From CBDIDH01 sp965277595 (GTDB lineage: Bacteria > Planctomycetota > Planctomycetia > Isosphaerales > Isosphaeraceae): a stretch of 64,000 bases of DNA. The translations under genes were made by a program, and so were the position numbers. Shown piece by piece: positions 26,183 to 34,786 of this stretch; the first letter of the stretch is position 1, and each line of letters starts with the position of its first letter. The stretch is from positions 3,658,001 to 3,722,000 of the forward strand of contig CBDIDH010000002.1 in assembly GCA_965277595.1 (NCBI GenBank), written 5' to 3'. Below the pieces are notes generated by a model. It was not told the DNA's origin. It saw only the letters and a program-made list of their open reading frames with translations, and made no database searches.

Positions 26183-27973
26183 TCAGAGCGCGCTGAGGTC
26201 GGCCGCGATGATGTGAATGCCTTCCTTGAGCTTGAGGCGCTCGACCACCTTGGCCGAAGCCGGGAGTTTGAGCGTCCTGTGCGGCGGGACGTTCAGGCCC
26301 GAGATCATCGGCGGCTCCGCGTTCTCGCTGTCCTGGACCGAGCCGCCCAGGGCCAGACCATTCAAAACCAGCGGCGAGTTGTTGGCAATGGTGATCGTGT
26401 AGGTCAACTCTCCTTTGGCGCGCGGCCCCTTGCCAAGCTTCGCCACGACGACCCGTTCCAGAACGCCCTCGGCGAGCGCATCGGCGATCTCGGCGGCCTT
26501 GCGGGGCTGTCGGGTCCTGGCGTCGTAAAGTGGGAGCTTGAACTGCCCCGCCGGAACCCAGCGTAGGTCTTCAGCCGAGCTGACCGAGAGCTTCACTTCC
26601 AGCGTCTTCTCGGCCGAGGCGCCCGTCACCTTGATTTCGGCGGCAAGACCCGGAACTTCGGGCGTTTGGGGAATGCCTCGCTCGGCCTTCAGGCCGATGA
26701 TCGAACGACCGTCGAGCACCTTGACGAGATCGGCCGAGGCCGAGTCTTTACCGTCCACGGACCAGTAAAACCGTCCCGAATCGGCGGTGGGGTCCAGCTT
26801 CCGGCTCGCCGCGTCGGCCTCCGCCGCCCGATCGACGAACGACTTCGCCAGCGCCAGCTCGTGGGCATTCGCCCAGGGACGTGACAGGACCTCGATCTTC
26901 TCCCAGTCAAGACCGCTCGCGAGCCTCCACATCACCAGTTGCGAAACCGTCTGCGGCGCCTTCTCGGCCGCGAGAAGCTTCAAGGCAGGCGCCGCGGCCT
27001 CGGCACCGTCAATCCCGCCGACTCGAAGCATCTCACCCTTCGCGGGCATTACTACCGCGCCAACCTCGTCGGGACCATTCAAGGCCACGACTCGTGTCGG
27101 CAAATGGCGGGTCTGGCCAGGCTTCAAAACCGCCTCGGGCAATCCCGTGGGCGGAATGGATCGGAAACCACCCCCCATGCCTCCCATGCCACCCCCCATG
27201 CCTCCCATGCCACCGCCCATGCCTCCCATCCCGCCCATGCCGCCCATCATGCCCATCATCATGGATCGGGTGTCCCAGCTATCACGATCACCGATCAGGT
27301 TCATGATGAGCTGGGCAAGCATCATCATCCCCATCTGAGCGGGCATGGTCATTGGCCGGCCCATGCCACCCATGGCACCCCCCATGCCACCGGCGCCGGC
27401 ACCGCCGGTCATCCCTCCGCCCATGCCACCGCCCATGCCACCGCCCATGCCACCGCCCATGCCACCCATTCCACCCATGCCCATACCGCCCATGCCACCA
27501 CCCATGCCGCCCATACCACCCATGCCGCCCATGCCACCCATGCCACCACCCATGCCGCCCATACCACCGCCGAAACCGCCCATGCCACCGAACTGGCCGG
27601 TCGCGCCGGAGGCAATGAGGCCGGGGGGAAGGACGACGCGGAGGGGACGTTTGGTGCGATTGGTGATCGAGAGGGTAATCCGGCCGTCGCCAGTGCCTTC
27701 CGCCTTGGCGGAGAGTTGGCCCGCTTTGAGGCCGCTGAGAACGTCGGTCTCGGTCAATGGGGTCACGTCGGTCGGCTTCGTCTTGCTTGCCGAGGTGTCG
27801 ACCGGATCATCGGGTTGGATCGATTTTTGAGCGCGAGGCGATTCAGGTTTTGCTTTCTGGCGGGGGGGTGGGGTCGTGTCGTCGTCGGCGAGGGCGAGGC
27901 CGGAAAATCCGGTCGCGATCACGCCGGTGAACGTTGCGAGGATCAATCGTCGAAGGATTTGGTCGACACGCAT
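26183..27973 (-). CDS. Secreted protein with long Gly-Met repeat blocks
   Basis: A 596-residue protein with a signal peptide (RRLILATFTGVIATGFSGLALA). Residues ~125-210 and ~240-270 are almost pure GGM/GGGM repeats (MGGMGGGMGGMGG type); between them lies a Met-rich stretch with AQMGMMMLAQLIMNLIGDR. Before the repeats is a short beta segment (LSITNRTKRPLRVVLPPGL), and after them ~300 residues with alternating beta strands and a helix-rich centre. The repeats suggest a flexible or self-associating surface region; methionine clusters can also bind copper, which is speculation here. ATG 27973 is preceded by AAAGGAAGC. A terminator follows at 26169-26131. Confidence 0.8.
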   Translation of the reverse strand: MRVDQILRRLILATFTGVIATGFSGLALADDDTTPPPRQKAKPESPRAQKSIQPDDPVDTSASKTKPTDVTPLTETDVLSGLKAGQLSAKAEGTGDGRITLSITNRTKRPLRVVLPPGLIASGATGQFGGMGGFGGGMGGMGGGMGGMGGMGGMGGMGGGMGGMGMGGMGGMGGGMGGGMGGGMGGGMTGGAGAGGMGGAMGGMGRPMTMPAQMGMMMLAQLIMNLIGDRDSWDTRSMMMGMMGGMGGMGGMGGGMGGMGGGMGGMGGGFRSIPPTGLPEAVLKPGQTRHLPTRVVALNGPDEVGAVVMPAKGEMLRVGGIDGAEAAAPALKLLAAEKAPQTVSQLVMWRLASGLDWEKIEVLSRPWANAHELALAKSFVDRAAEADAASRKLDPTADSGRFYWSVDGKDSASADLVKVLDGRSIIGLKAERGIPQTPEVPGLAAEIKVTGASAEKTLEVKLSVSSAEDLRWVPAGQFKLPLYDARTRQPRKAAEIADALAEGVLERVVVAKLGKGPRAKGELTYTITIANNSPLVLNGLALGGSVQDSENAEPPMISGLNVPPHRTLKLPASAKVVERLKLKEGIHIIAADLSAL

Positions 27974-28640
27974 CGGTTGCTTCCTTTTGCAGCATCAAGA
28001 ATGAAACGCGTGGCAGGTCAACGGTTTTGCAGCGACGACGGCTAACGGCCTAGAAGACACACCCCGGACACGCGATCGGGAGAAATCGCGTGACGCAAAG
28101 GGGGCAGGTCAAGCAAGGCGCTCGGCTCTTGGCGGACCATTGCGGAACACTCAGAAGACCGACAGACGGTTTGCCGTCAGAGGGAATTTTAACCCGGGGA
28201 GGGTCTTGAGGCGGTTGAGACCGGGGAGATCTTCAAACACCCCTTAAATCGCGGCTTGAAAACACCACACCCCGTACGTGGGGACGAGCAGTCAACAAGG
28301 ACTGACACGATCAACGAACCCAGCGGGTCAGTCCACGCCGCGGGATCTGTCACGGGATAGAAAACCGCCTGGATGGTCTCACCCAGGAACGAAGTACGCC
28401 CGCGAACAATCCTCAGTGTGTCTAGAAGAAAAATTCACGGGCGAAAACTTCGGAAGTCCGCAAATTCAACACCTTAAGGAGGATAGCTATCCAACCAACC
28501 TTCACGCCCACGGTCAAGAGCACTCATTCTCCGCACAAACGAGCCGCCGCGAGCGTCATTACAAGCAATCCTTCCGAGATTTCAGACGGAGCGGCCCTGA
28601 TCATTATTCGCAACCTCGCCGGTCCGCCAGGAAAATTTAG
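27974..28640. other. Intergenic region upstream of feo
   Basis: No convincing gene. An open frame at 28278-28640 lacks protein-like composition. A small hairpin GACGG/CCGTC lies near 28171-28184. A perfect Shine-Dalgarno-like AAGGAGG at 28476-28482 has no ATG, GTG or TTG at a usable distance. Confidence 0.4.
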
Positions 28641-28661
28641 TGACCCCTGGTGTCGCGATTG

Positions 28662-28678
28662 TCATTGTGCAACAATGA
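28662..28678. promoter_or_regulatory. Inverted repeat upstream of feo (operator candidate 1)
   Basis: TCATTGT-GCA-ACAATGA, a perfect 7-3-7 inverted repeat, lies 49 bases upstream of the second palindrome. It may be a binding site for a metal-dependent regulator or a second dimer of the same one. Confidence 0.45.
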
Positions 28679-28726
28679 TTGACCGAGACCCTTCGGGCGA
28701 GAAATCGCCCCCTTTTTGGAAGGGTG

Positions 28727-28745
28727 ATTGAGACTGAGTCTCAAT
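28727..28745. promoter_or_regulatory. Fur-box-like palindrome upstream of feoA (operator candidate 2)
   Basis: ATTGAGACTGAGTCTCAAT is a perfect 9-1-9 inverted repeat. The architecture and the TGAGA...TCTCA arms match Fur boxes (19-bp 9-1-9, core TGAtAATnATTaTCA). It ends 57 bases before the first possible feoA start, a normal operator position. Iron-responsive repression of the feo operon is inferred. Confidence 0.6.
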
Positions 28746-28841
28746 CCGATCGTGGTTCCGTCTCGTTCTCTCTCCACTCGAACGGCAGGACGACCGAGGC
28801 TCATGATGTCCTTGATGATGCAACCGGTTGAGGTCGACGAG

Positions 28842-29078
28842 ATGTTTCGCCTGATCCCCTTGACCCTTTTGCGCGCCGGACAGAGCGGCAGGGTTGGTGA
28901 GGTCTTGGGAGCGGGGAGCGTGGTGGATCGTCTCCGTGAGATGGGTTTGCGGGCGGGCGCGGTCGTGGAGATGATCCGATCGGGAAGCCCCTGTATCGTC
29001 CGGCTTGACGGTCAGAAGATTTGCGTTCGGGCCGACGAGATGGCTGGCGTCTTGATCCGGCCGGGGGCATTGAGCTGA
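28842..29078 (+). CDS. feoA: FeoA-domain ferrous iron transport protein (first copy)
   Basis: A 78-residue SH3-like FeoA domain: MFRLIPLTLLRAGQSGRVGEV, then VDRLREMGLRAGAVVEMIRS and IVRLDGQKICVRADEMAGVLI, which match the L-x-EMGl-xxGxxV and hydrophobic end of the family. FeoA supports FeoB-driven ferrous iron uptake from the cytoplasmic side. ATG 28842 has GAGG eight bases upstream and gives the usual length; ATG 28803 or 28806 would add 12-13 residues. It is the first gene of a four-gene feo operon behind two palindromes. Confidence 0.85.
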   Translation: MFRLIPLTLLRAGQSGRVGEVLGAGSVVDRLREMGLRAGAVVEMIRSGSPCIVRLDGQKICVRADEMAGVLIRPGALS

Positions 29079-29079
29079 G

Positions 29080-29310
29080 ATGGCCGACCGGCTCTCCGAG
29101 CTTTCCACGGGTGGCAGGGCGCGGGTGATCGGGGTCGACGCCCGGAACGAGGTCGGCCTGCGGATCATGGAGATGGGAGTCACGCCGGGGGTTGAGATCC
29201 GTTTCGTGGGCAAGGCTCCGCTGGGCGACCCGATGGCCTTTGAGGTGCGCGGCTATCGCCTGAGCCTCCGCCGCGACGAAGCCGCCCTGGTCGAGGTCGA
29301 GCGGCTCTGA
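29080..29310 (+). CDS. feoA: FeoA-domain ferrous iron transport protein (second copy)
   Basis: A 76-residue FeoA domain beginning one base after the first copy's stop. LSTGGRARVIGVDARNEVGL, IMEMGVTPGVEIRFVGKAPL and GDPMAFEVRGYRLSLRRDEA show the complete family pattern including the GDP-x-xFxVrGyxlaLRxxEA motif, which is better conserved than in the first copy. Two tandem FeoA proteins may form a heteromer at FeoB; this is inference. Confidence 0.92.
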   Translation: MADRLSELSTGGRARVIGVDARNEVGLRIMEMGVTPGVEIRFVGKAPLGDPMAFEVRGYRLSLRRDEAALVEVERL

Positions 29311-29349
29311 CCGTTCGGGGGTCCTTGCCTGCCGCCGGGGAGGTCGGAG

Positions 29350-31572
29350 TTGAAGCCGGTCAGTACCGAGGATCGCGCGAAAACGATCGCCCTGATCGGC
29401 AACCCGAACACCGGGAAGTCGACCCTCTTTGGCGCTCTCTCGGGCGCCCGACAGCGGGTCGGCAATTATCCAGGGGTGACGGTCGAGAAGAAGGTCGGCC
29501 GGGTGGGGCACGACACCCGGCGCTGGTCGCTCATTGACCTGCCGGGAACCTACAGTCTCGCCCCCCGATCGCCCGACGAGATGGTGGCCATTGACGTCCT
29601 TCTCGGCCGTCGCGACGACCCGCCCCCCGACGTCATTCTTTGCGTCATTGACGCGAGCAACCTGGAACGCAACCTCTATCTCTTCAGCCAGGTTCTCGAA
29701 CTCGGCCTGCCGACGGTCGTGGCCCTGACGATGACCGATGTCGCCCAGTCGCGCGGCATGAAGATCGATACAGGACGCCTTTCCGAGAACCTTCGCGTTC
29801 CGGTCGTCGCCGTTCGCGCCGATCGCGGCGAGGGGCTCGACACTCTCAAAAAAGCGCTCGCCGATGTTGAGCAAAACCAAACTTCGGTGCGGGAAAGTCC
29901 ATTTCCGAAACCCTTTCGCGACGAGGTCGATCGGCTTGGCCTGCTTCTCGAACACGAAGGGTCGGCCCTGCCGCGCTATCTTGTCGAACGCCTTGTCCTG
30001 GATACCGGAGGCTATTTCGAGGGGCAGCTTCGCGAGGGATTAAGGCCCGATCTGGGCGCGGAACTGAAAACAAGTCGCGAGCGACTTGCGTCGGTCGGTT
30101 GCCCGGTTCCGGCGGTCGAGGCCGTGGCGCGTTACGGCTGGGTCGCCGGGGCGGTCGATGGCGTCGTGACCCGCGCGGAGGATTCGAACGTCTCGTCAAG
30201 CGACCGGATCGACGCGATCCTGACGCATCGCGTGTGGGGGACGATCATCCTCGCTCTGACGATGCTCGTGATGTTCAACGCCGTCTTCGCCTGGGCTCAG
30301 GTGCCGATGGACGCGATCGACGAGGGGGTCGCGGCTGTCTCCAAGTACGTTGAGTCCAAAATGGCCGCCGGGGCCTTCCGGTCCTTGCTCGTCGACGGCT
30401 TGATCGGCGGGATCGGCGCGGTGGTGATCTTCCTGCCGCAGATCGTGATCCTCTTCTTCTTCATGGCGATTCTGGAAGATTGCGGATACCTCGCCCGCGC
30501 GGCCTTCTTGATGGACCGGCTGATGTCGCGTGTCGGCCTCAGTGGCAAGTCGTTTATTCCCTTGCTGTCGTCGTTCGCGTGCGCGATCCCTGGCGTGATG
30601 GCGACCCGGGTGATCGAGAACCGACGCGACCGCCTGACCACGATTCTGGTCGCGCCCTTGATGAGTTGTAGCGCCCGACTTCCCGTCTACACGCTCCTGA
30701 TCGCGGCCTTTATCCCCGCGCGCGGCGTCTTTGGCGGCTTGCTGGGCTGGCAGGGCCTGACGCTTTTCGCGATGTATTTAGTGGGGATTGTCGTCGCCGC
30801 CCTGGCCGCCCTGGTCTTCAAGCGGACGATCTTGAAGGGGGCGACACCGCCGTTCGTGATGGAACTGCCTTCGTATAAGTGGCCCTCGATCCGGGTCGTC
30901 GTTCATCGAATGGTCGAACGCGGCTGGGACTTCCTCTCGAACGCCGGAACCTTGATCCTCGCCGTCTCGGTCGTGATGTGGGCGGCGCTTTACTGGCCGC
31001 GTCTTCCCGAAAAAATCGCCGGACCCCTCAACGCCCAGCGTGCCCGCGATCAGGCCGCGCTCGATCGCGCCGAGGGCTCGGGCGATCGCGATCGGGTCGC
31101 GGCGCTTGAGGCGACGCTCCAGGATCTCGACGATCAGCTTGACGGTGCGCAGAAGCGTCAGAGCTGGCTGGGACGAGCCGGGCGTTTGATTGAACCGGCG
31201 GTCCGGCCGCTCGGCTGGGACTGGCGGATCGGAAGCGCCGTGATCGCCTCGTTTCCGGCCCGAGAAGTTGTCGTGGCGACCCTCGGTGTGATCTTCGACG
31301 CCGGTCAGACCAAGGACGATACTCGTAGACTTGGCGCGACGCTCCGGTCGGCGACCTGGGCGGGGACGGCTCGGCCGCTTTTCAACACGCCCGTCGCGCT
31401 CTCGGTCATGGTCTTCTTCGCGCTCTGCGCCCAGTGCGTTTCCACGCTCGCGGTGATCCGTCGCGAGACCGGCCACTGGGGCTGGTCAGTTCTCAGTTTC
31501 ACGTATATGACGGTTTTGGCCTACCTCGGGGCCTTCTTGACGTATCAGGTCGGCATGCTCTTCGCGGCCTGA
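29350..31572 (+). CDS. feoB: Ferrous iron transport protein B
   Basis: A 740-residue FeoB. The N-terminal G domain has ALIGNPNTGKSTLFGALSG (G1), GNYPGVTVEKKVG (G2), DLPGTYSL (G3) and LTMTDVAQ in the G4 place. A GDI-like helical part follows, then the membrane domain with two Gate motifs (SCSARLPVYTLLI; FPAREVVVATLGVIF) containing conserved cysteine and acidic residues. FeoB imports Fe2+ through the inner membrane, powered by nucleotide hydrolysis. TTG 29350 is the start, with GGGGAGG six bases upstream. A ~40-residue charged helical insertion (RARDQAALDRAEGSGDRDRV) lies between membrane segments. Confidence 0.95.
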   Translation: MKPVSTEDRAKTIALIGNPNTGKSTLFGALSGARQRVGNYPGVTVEKKVGRVGHDTRRWSLIDLPGTYSLAPRSPDEMVAIDVLLGRRDDPPPDVILCVIDASNLERNLYLFSQVLELGLPTVVALTMTDVAQSRGMKIDTGRLSENLRVPVVAVRADRGEGLDTLKKALADVEQNQTSVRESPFPKPFRDEVDRLGLLLEHEGSALPRYLVERLVLDTGGYFEGQLREGLRPDLGAELKTSRERLASVGCPVPAVEAVARYGWVAGAVDGVVTRAEDSNVSSSDRIDAILTHRVWGTIILALTMLVMFNAVFAWAQVPMDAIDEGVAAVSKYVESKMAAGAFRSLLVDGLIGGIGAVVIFLPQIVILFFFMAILEDCGYLARAAFLMDRLMSRVGLSGKSFIPLLSSFACAIPGVMATRVIENRRDRLTTILVAPLMSCSARLPVYTLLIAAFIPARGVFGGLLGWQGLTLFAMYLVGIVVAALAALVFKRTILKGATPPFVMELPSYKWPSIRVVVHRMVERGWDFLSNAGTLILAVSVVMWAALYWPRLPEKIAGPLNAQRARDQAALDRAEGSGDRDRVAALEATLQDLDDQLDGAQKRQSWLGRAGRLIEPAVRPLGWDWRIGSAVIASFPAREVVVATLGVIFDAGQTKDDTRRLGATLRSATWAGTARPLFNTPVALSVMVFFALCAQCVSTLAVIRRETGHWGWSVLSFTYMTVLAYLGAFLTYQVGMLFAA

Positions 31573-31603
31573 AATCACCAACCGTCACGAAAAGGGGCGA
31601 GCG

Positions 31604-31813
31604 ATGACTTACGGCTGGCAAGACCTCGCCGCGTTCCTCTCGGTCGCGGTCGCTCTTGGATATCTCGTCCAGAAGTTTGTTCCAGGCGTTTCGCGGCGGA
31701 AATCGACGGGGTGCGCTCACTGTCCGTCGAGCAAGAACGGCGCGGGGTCGTGCTCGGATCAACCGGTCCTGATCGCGCTCGGATCGATCGCGCCTGCTTC
31801 GAAAAAACACTGA
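31604..31813 (+). CDS. FeoB-associated Cys-rich membrane protein
   Basis: A 69-residue protein: one N-terminal membrane segment (LAAFLSVAVALGYLVQKFV) followed by a basic stretch and STGCAHCPSS...SCSDQP. This arrangement is that of the small FeoB-associated Cys-rich proteins (FeoC-like position), found next to feoB in many phyla. It begins 31 bases after feoB with AGGGGCGAGCG ahead of ATG 31604, so it is the last gene of the operon. The cysteines may bind iron or an Fe-S cluster. Confidence 0.85.
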   Translation: MTYGWQDLAAFLSVAVALGYLVQKFVPGVSRRKSTGCAHCPSSKNGAGSCSDQPVLIALGSIAPASKKH

Positions 31814-31956
31814 AATTCAAGCAAGAGCACGTTCAAATCCTCGAATTATTGGCGGAAAAGCGAGTTCCTCATGGCAAGACCCCGGCGCGCCCGCTAAACT
31901 TCGAATCTCGCAAGGTTCGACATTCCCAACGCAGCCCGCCAGGGAGAATTCCAGTC

Positions 31957-33453
31957 GTGACGCGCTCTTCTTTCTTCCAACGGACCGGCCTTCTCGGCCT
32001 CGGTCTCTCGATCGCGTTCGCCGGGGGGTCAACCAGCCCCGCCCGCGCCGATGTCAAGCTGCCAGCGATCTTCAGCAGTCACATGGTCTTGCAGCAGAAG
32101 CAGAACGACCGCGTCTGGGGCACCGCCGATCCCGATGAGGAAGTCACGGTCAAGATCGGCGACCAGACCAAGACCGCCAAGGCCGACAAGGATGGCGCCT
32201 GGACGGTCACGCTCGACCCGCTCAGCGCGGGCGGCCCGCACAAGTTGACGGTTTCCGGCAAGAACACCGTGACCTTTGACGACGTCCTCGTCGGCGAGGT
32301 CTGGATCTGCTCCGGCCAGTCGAACATGCAGATGTCGGTCAACTCGTCGACCGACGGCGACATCGAGAGCCTCGCCGCCAACGACTCGCAAATTCGCCTG
32401 ATCACCGTGCCGAACGTCGGCACCCAGGAACCGCGGAAGACGTTTAACGGCAAGTGGGAGGTCTGCACGCCCGAGACCGTCCGCCACTTCTCGGCCGTCG
32501 GCTACTTCTTCGGCCGCCAGCTTCACCAGACCCTCGGCGTTCCCGTCGGCCTGATCAACGACTCCTGGGGGGGTTCCGCCGCCGAGGCCTGGGTCCGCCG
32601 CGACATTCTGGAGAAGGACGAGAAGTACAAGGAACTGATGGAACGCTGGGTCGCGATGGAGAAGAAGGCCGAGTCTGGCGACAACGGCTCCAAGAACCAG
32701 ATGCACGGCAATGCGCGACCGGGCAACATTTATAACGGTGTTCTCAAGCCGACGATCGGCTACGGGATCAAAGGGGCGATCTGGTATCAGGGCGAGTCGA
32801 ACGTCGGCCGGGCGTATCAGTATCGCGACCTCTTCCCGCTCATGATCCAGAGCTGGCGGGACGAATGGGCGATCGGCGACTTCCCGTTTTACTGGGTTCA
32901 ACTCGCCGACTTCCAGAACGAGCGCGAGGACCCGGCCGAGAGCGCCTGGGCCGAGCTTCGTGAAGCCCAGACGATGACGATGGCCCGCGTTCCCAACTCC
33001 GGCCAGGCCGTGATCATCGACATCGGCGAAGGGAAGGACATTCATCCCAAGAACAAGCTCGATGTCGGCAAGCGCCTCGCTCGCTGGGCCCTTGCGAAAG
33101 ACTATGGGATCAAGGTTCCTTACCAGAGCCCGACGTACAAGTCGATGGAAGTCAAGGGGGACAAGATCGTCCTGACCTTCGAGCACACCGGCGGCGGCTT
33201 CCGCCCCTTCGACGTCAACGACCCGCGCGGGTTCACGATTGCCGGTGACGACAAGACCTTCCACCGCGCCAAGGCCAAGATCCTCGGCGACCACCAGATC
33301 GAGGTTTCCTCGGACAAGGTCTCCAGCCCCGTCGCCGTCCGATACGCCTGGGCGGATAACCCTGTTTGCAACCTTTACAGCAAGGACGGCCTTCCCGTCA
33401 CCCCCTTCCGGACCGACGAATGGCCCGGCGTCACCGCCAATAACCGCAAGTAA
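31957..33453 (+). CDS. Sialate O-acetylesterase (SGNH hydrolase)
   Basis: A 498-residue secreted protein with signal peptide (RTGLLGLGLSIAFAGGSTSPARA). VKLPAIFSSHMVLQQ and WGTADPDEEVTV are the standard N-terminal beta domain of SASA-family esterases. The catalytic Ser122 is in VWICSGQSNMQMSV; GIKGAIWYQGESN is the family's block with conserved Gly/Glu, and the Asp/His pair is in KDIHPKNK. It removes O-acetyl groups from sialic acids or other polysaccharides; in planctomycetes the substrate is likely environmental glycans. GTG 31957 with GGGAGA nine bases upstream is the start. Confidence 0.9.
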   Translation: MTRSSFFQRTGLLGLGLSIAFAGGSTSPARADVKLPAIFSSHMVLQQKQNDRVWGTADPDEEVTVKIGDQTKTAKADKDGAWTVTLDPLSAGGPHKLTVSGKNTVTFDDVLVGEVWICSGQSNMQMSVNSSTDGDIESLAANDSQIRLITVPNVGTQEPRKTFNGKWEVCTPETVRHFSAVGYFFGRQLHQTLGVPVGLINDSWGGSAAEAWVRRDILEKDEKYKELMERWVAMEKKAESGDNGSKNQMHGNARPGNIYNGVLKPTIGYGIKGAIWYQGESNVGRAYQYRDLFPLMIQSWRDEWAIGDFPFYWVQLADFQNEREDPAESAWAELREAQTMTMARVPNSGQAVIIDIGEGKDIHPKNKLDVGKRLARWALAKDYGIKVPYQSPTYKSMEVKGDKIVLTFEHTGGGFRPFDVNDPRGFTIAGDDKTFHRAKAKILGDHQIEVSSDKVSSPVAVRYAWADNPVCNLYSKDGLPVTPFRTDEWPGVTANNRK

Positions 33454-33476
33454 TTCCTTGAAGGGAACGTCGCGAG

Positions 33477-33524
33477 GCGACCGGGAGGCTCAATGCCCCT
33501 CGGTCGCTTCCTCTTCGTTTTATG
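33477..33524 (+). terminator. Probable terminator after the sialate esterase gene
   Basis: GCGACCGGGAGG (33477-33488) faces CCCCTCGGTCGC (33496-33507); six outer pairs (GCGACC/GGTCGC) are perfect and the inner part is imperfect. TTCCTCTTCGTTTT follows. Confidence 0.5.
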
Positions 33525-33535
33525 CTCCGGAGCGA

Positions 33536-34126
33536 ATGCCGATGATTTTCCCTTCCCGGCGAAGTCGGTTCTTTTGGCTAAGTCTGGCGCTCTTCGCGTG
33601 GTCGGGAGCTGTTTCGGCTGATTCCGATGAGACGCCCTCGCTCGATGCTCGGTCGGAAAACCTCTTCAACGGCAAGGATCTCACCGGATGGAAGGTCGGC
33701 ACCGAGTCGCTCGACGGCAAGACCACGTCGGCCGACGGCCGGTTCTCGGTCAAGAACGGCGTGATTGTTTGCACCGGGGGGAAGCCGATCAAGGTCGTCG
33801 AGACCACTCGCGCGTTTCCTCGGGATTTTTCCCTTCACCTGGAATTCCGGGCCAGCCCGAAGGCGAACAGCGGTCTCTTCCTGCGTGGCAAGCAGTTGCA
33901 AGTTCGCGATTATCCCACGGTTGGCCCTTACACCAAATTGAAGGCGTTTCGAGACGGTGACTGGAACGAGATCGAGGTCATCGTCAAGGGGAACACCGCG
34001 CACTGCACCTGCAACGATGAACTCCTCGAAGAAAAGCTCGACGTGAAAGGACAGGGTGGCATTGGCCTTCAGGCCGAGACCAACACGCTTGAGTATAGGA
34101 ACATCAGGATCAAGGAGACTCGCTGA
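33536..34126 (+). CDS. DUF1080 (3-keto-disaccharide hydrolase) secreted protein
   Basis: A 196-residue protein with signal peptide (RFFWLSLALFAWSGAVSADS) and a single DUF1080 concanavalin-like domain: ENLFNGKDLTGWKVG is the family's opening signature, then FSLHLEFRASPKANSGLFLR, VGPYTKLKAFRDGDWNEIEV and GIGLQAETNTLEYRNIRIKE. Related proteins act on 3-keto-glycosides or bind glycans at the cell surface. ATG 33536 has GGAG four bases upstream. It follows the sialate esterase by 82 bases, with a likely terminator between, so both belong to glycan use but may be transcribed apart. Confidence 0.9.
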   Translation: MPMIFPSRRSRFFWLSLALFAWSGAVSADSDETPSLDARSENLFNGKDLTGWKVGTESLDGKTTSADGRFSVKNGVIVCTGGKPIKVVETTRAFPRDFSLHLEFRASPKANSGLFLRGKQLQVRDYPTVGPYTKLKAFRDGDWNEIEVIVKGNTAHCTCNDELLEEKLDVKGQGGIGLQAETNTLEYRNIRIKETR

Positions 34127-34786
34127 GTGGGATCGGGAAATGCGCCTCGGCAAGAGTGAAGCGAAATCAGAAGCGATCCGGATCGCCAGTGTGTTTGTCT
34201 CCGGGAACGGGTGTGCGGGATGGACCTGCCTCGGGGCCCACCCCGATCTCCTGGCTATCGGGTACAAATGCCGCAAAAGTGTCGTCAAATGGGTCGTCGT
34301 TTTTGAAAGATCGATCGACGGGCTAACGGTCGACGGTCCGGGTTGTGTGCGGGTGGACATCAGTACCGGAGAATCAATCTTTTTCTGAGTCGAACGGTCC
34401 CTTATTTGACAGGCAACGAAGGCCCTCGAATACCGTAATCTCCGGAGCCAGAAACACCGTTGACCCCCGGCGCGGCCAAGGGCCGAGCGTGAACGCGAGG
34501 CCGCGCTCGACGACCCGCGCGTCGGGAGGTCACGGCCGTTGACTTCTCTATAGATGAAATCCTCATATTTTCGGACGGGCGAGGCTGAATCGCCTGGGCC
34601 TGGATGTATCAGGTCCAACATCGAACCGACGGAATCTCCGGCCAGAAGCAATCGTCTTTCCCAACCACGTCTCTTTTCGATGAACCCTCCTGGTCGATCG
34701 ACTCGGACCCGACTATAACGAGCCGATTCTCGGTTGCGTCGCGCGACGAGAGCGGACCGGACTAATCGACGGACAGACCACCCGAG
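34127..34786. other. Intergenic region upstream of hemH
   Basis: About 660 bases in which no real gene is seen; open frames on both strands lack conserved features. A TTGACT (34539-34544) with TCATAT 18 bases later (34563-34568) is a possible sigma-70-type promoter, and the imperfect stem GGCCTG/CAGGTCC lies near 34598-34615. Confidence 0.4.

Noticed and set aside
26939..28045. Open frame with His-Ala repeats (HATAHATAHA type) on the plus strand
   Set aside because: It is the antisense reading of the Gly/Met repeats of the secreted protein on the minus strand; the real strand has a signal peptide, ribosome site and terminator.
28278..28640. Open frame of 120 codons
   Set aside because: No ribosome site, no conserved feature and a composition unlike the neighbouring genes; treated as intergenic.
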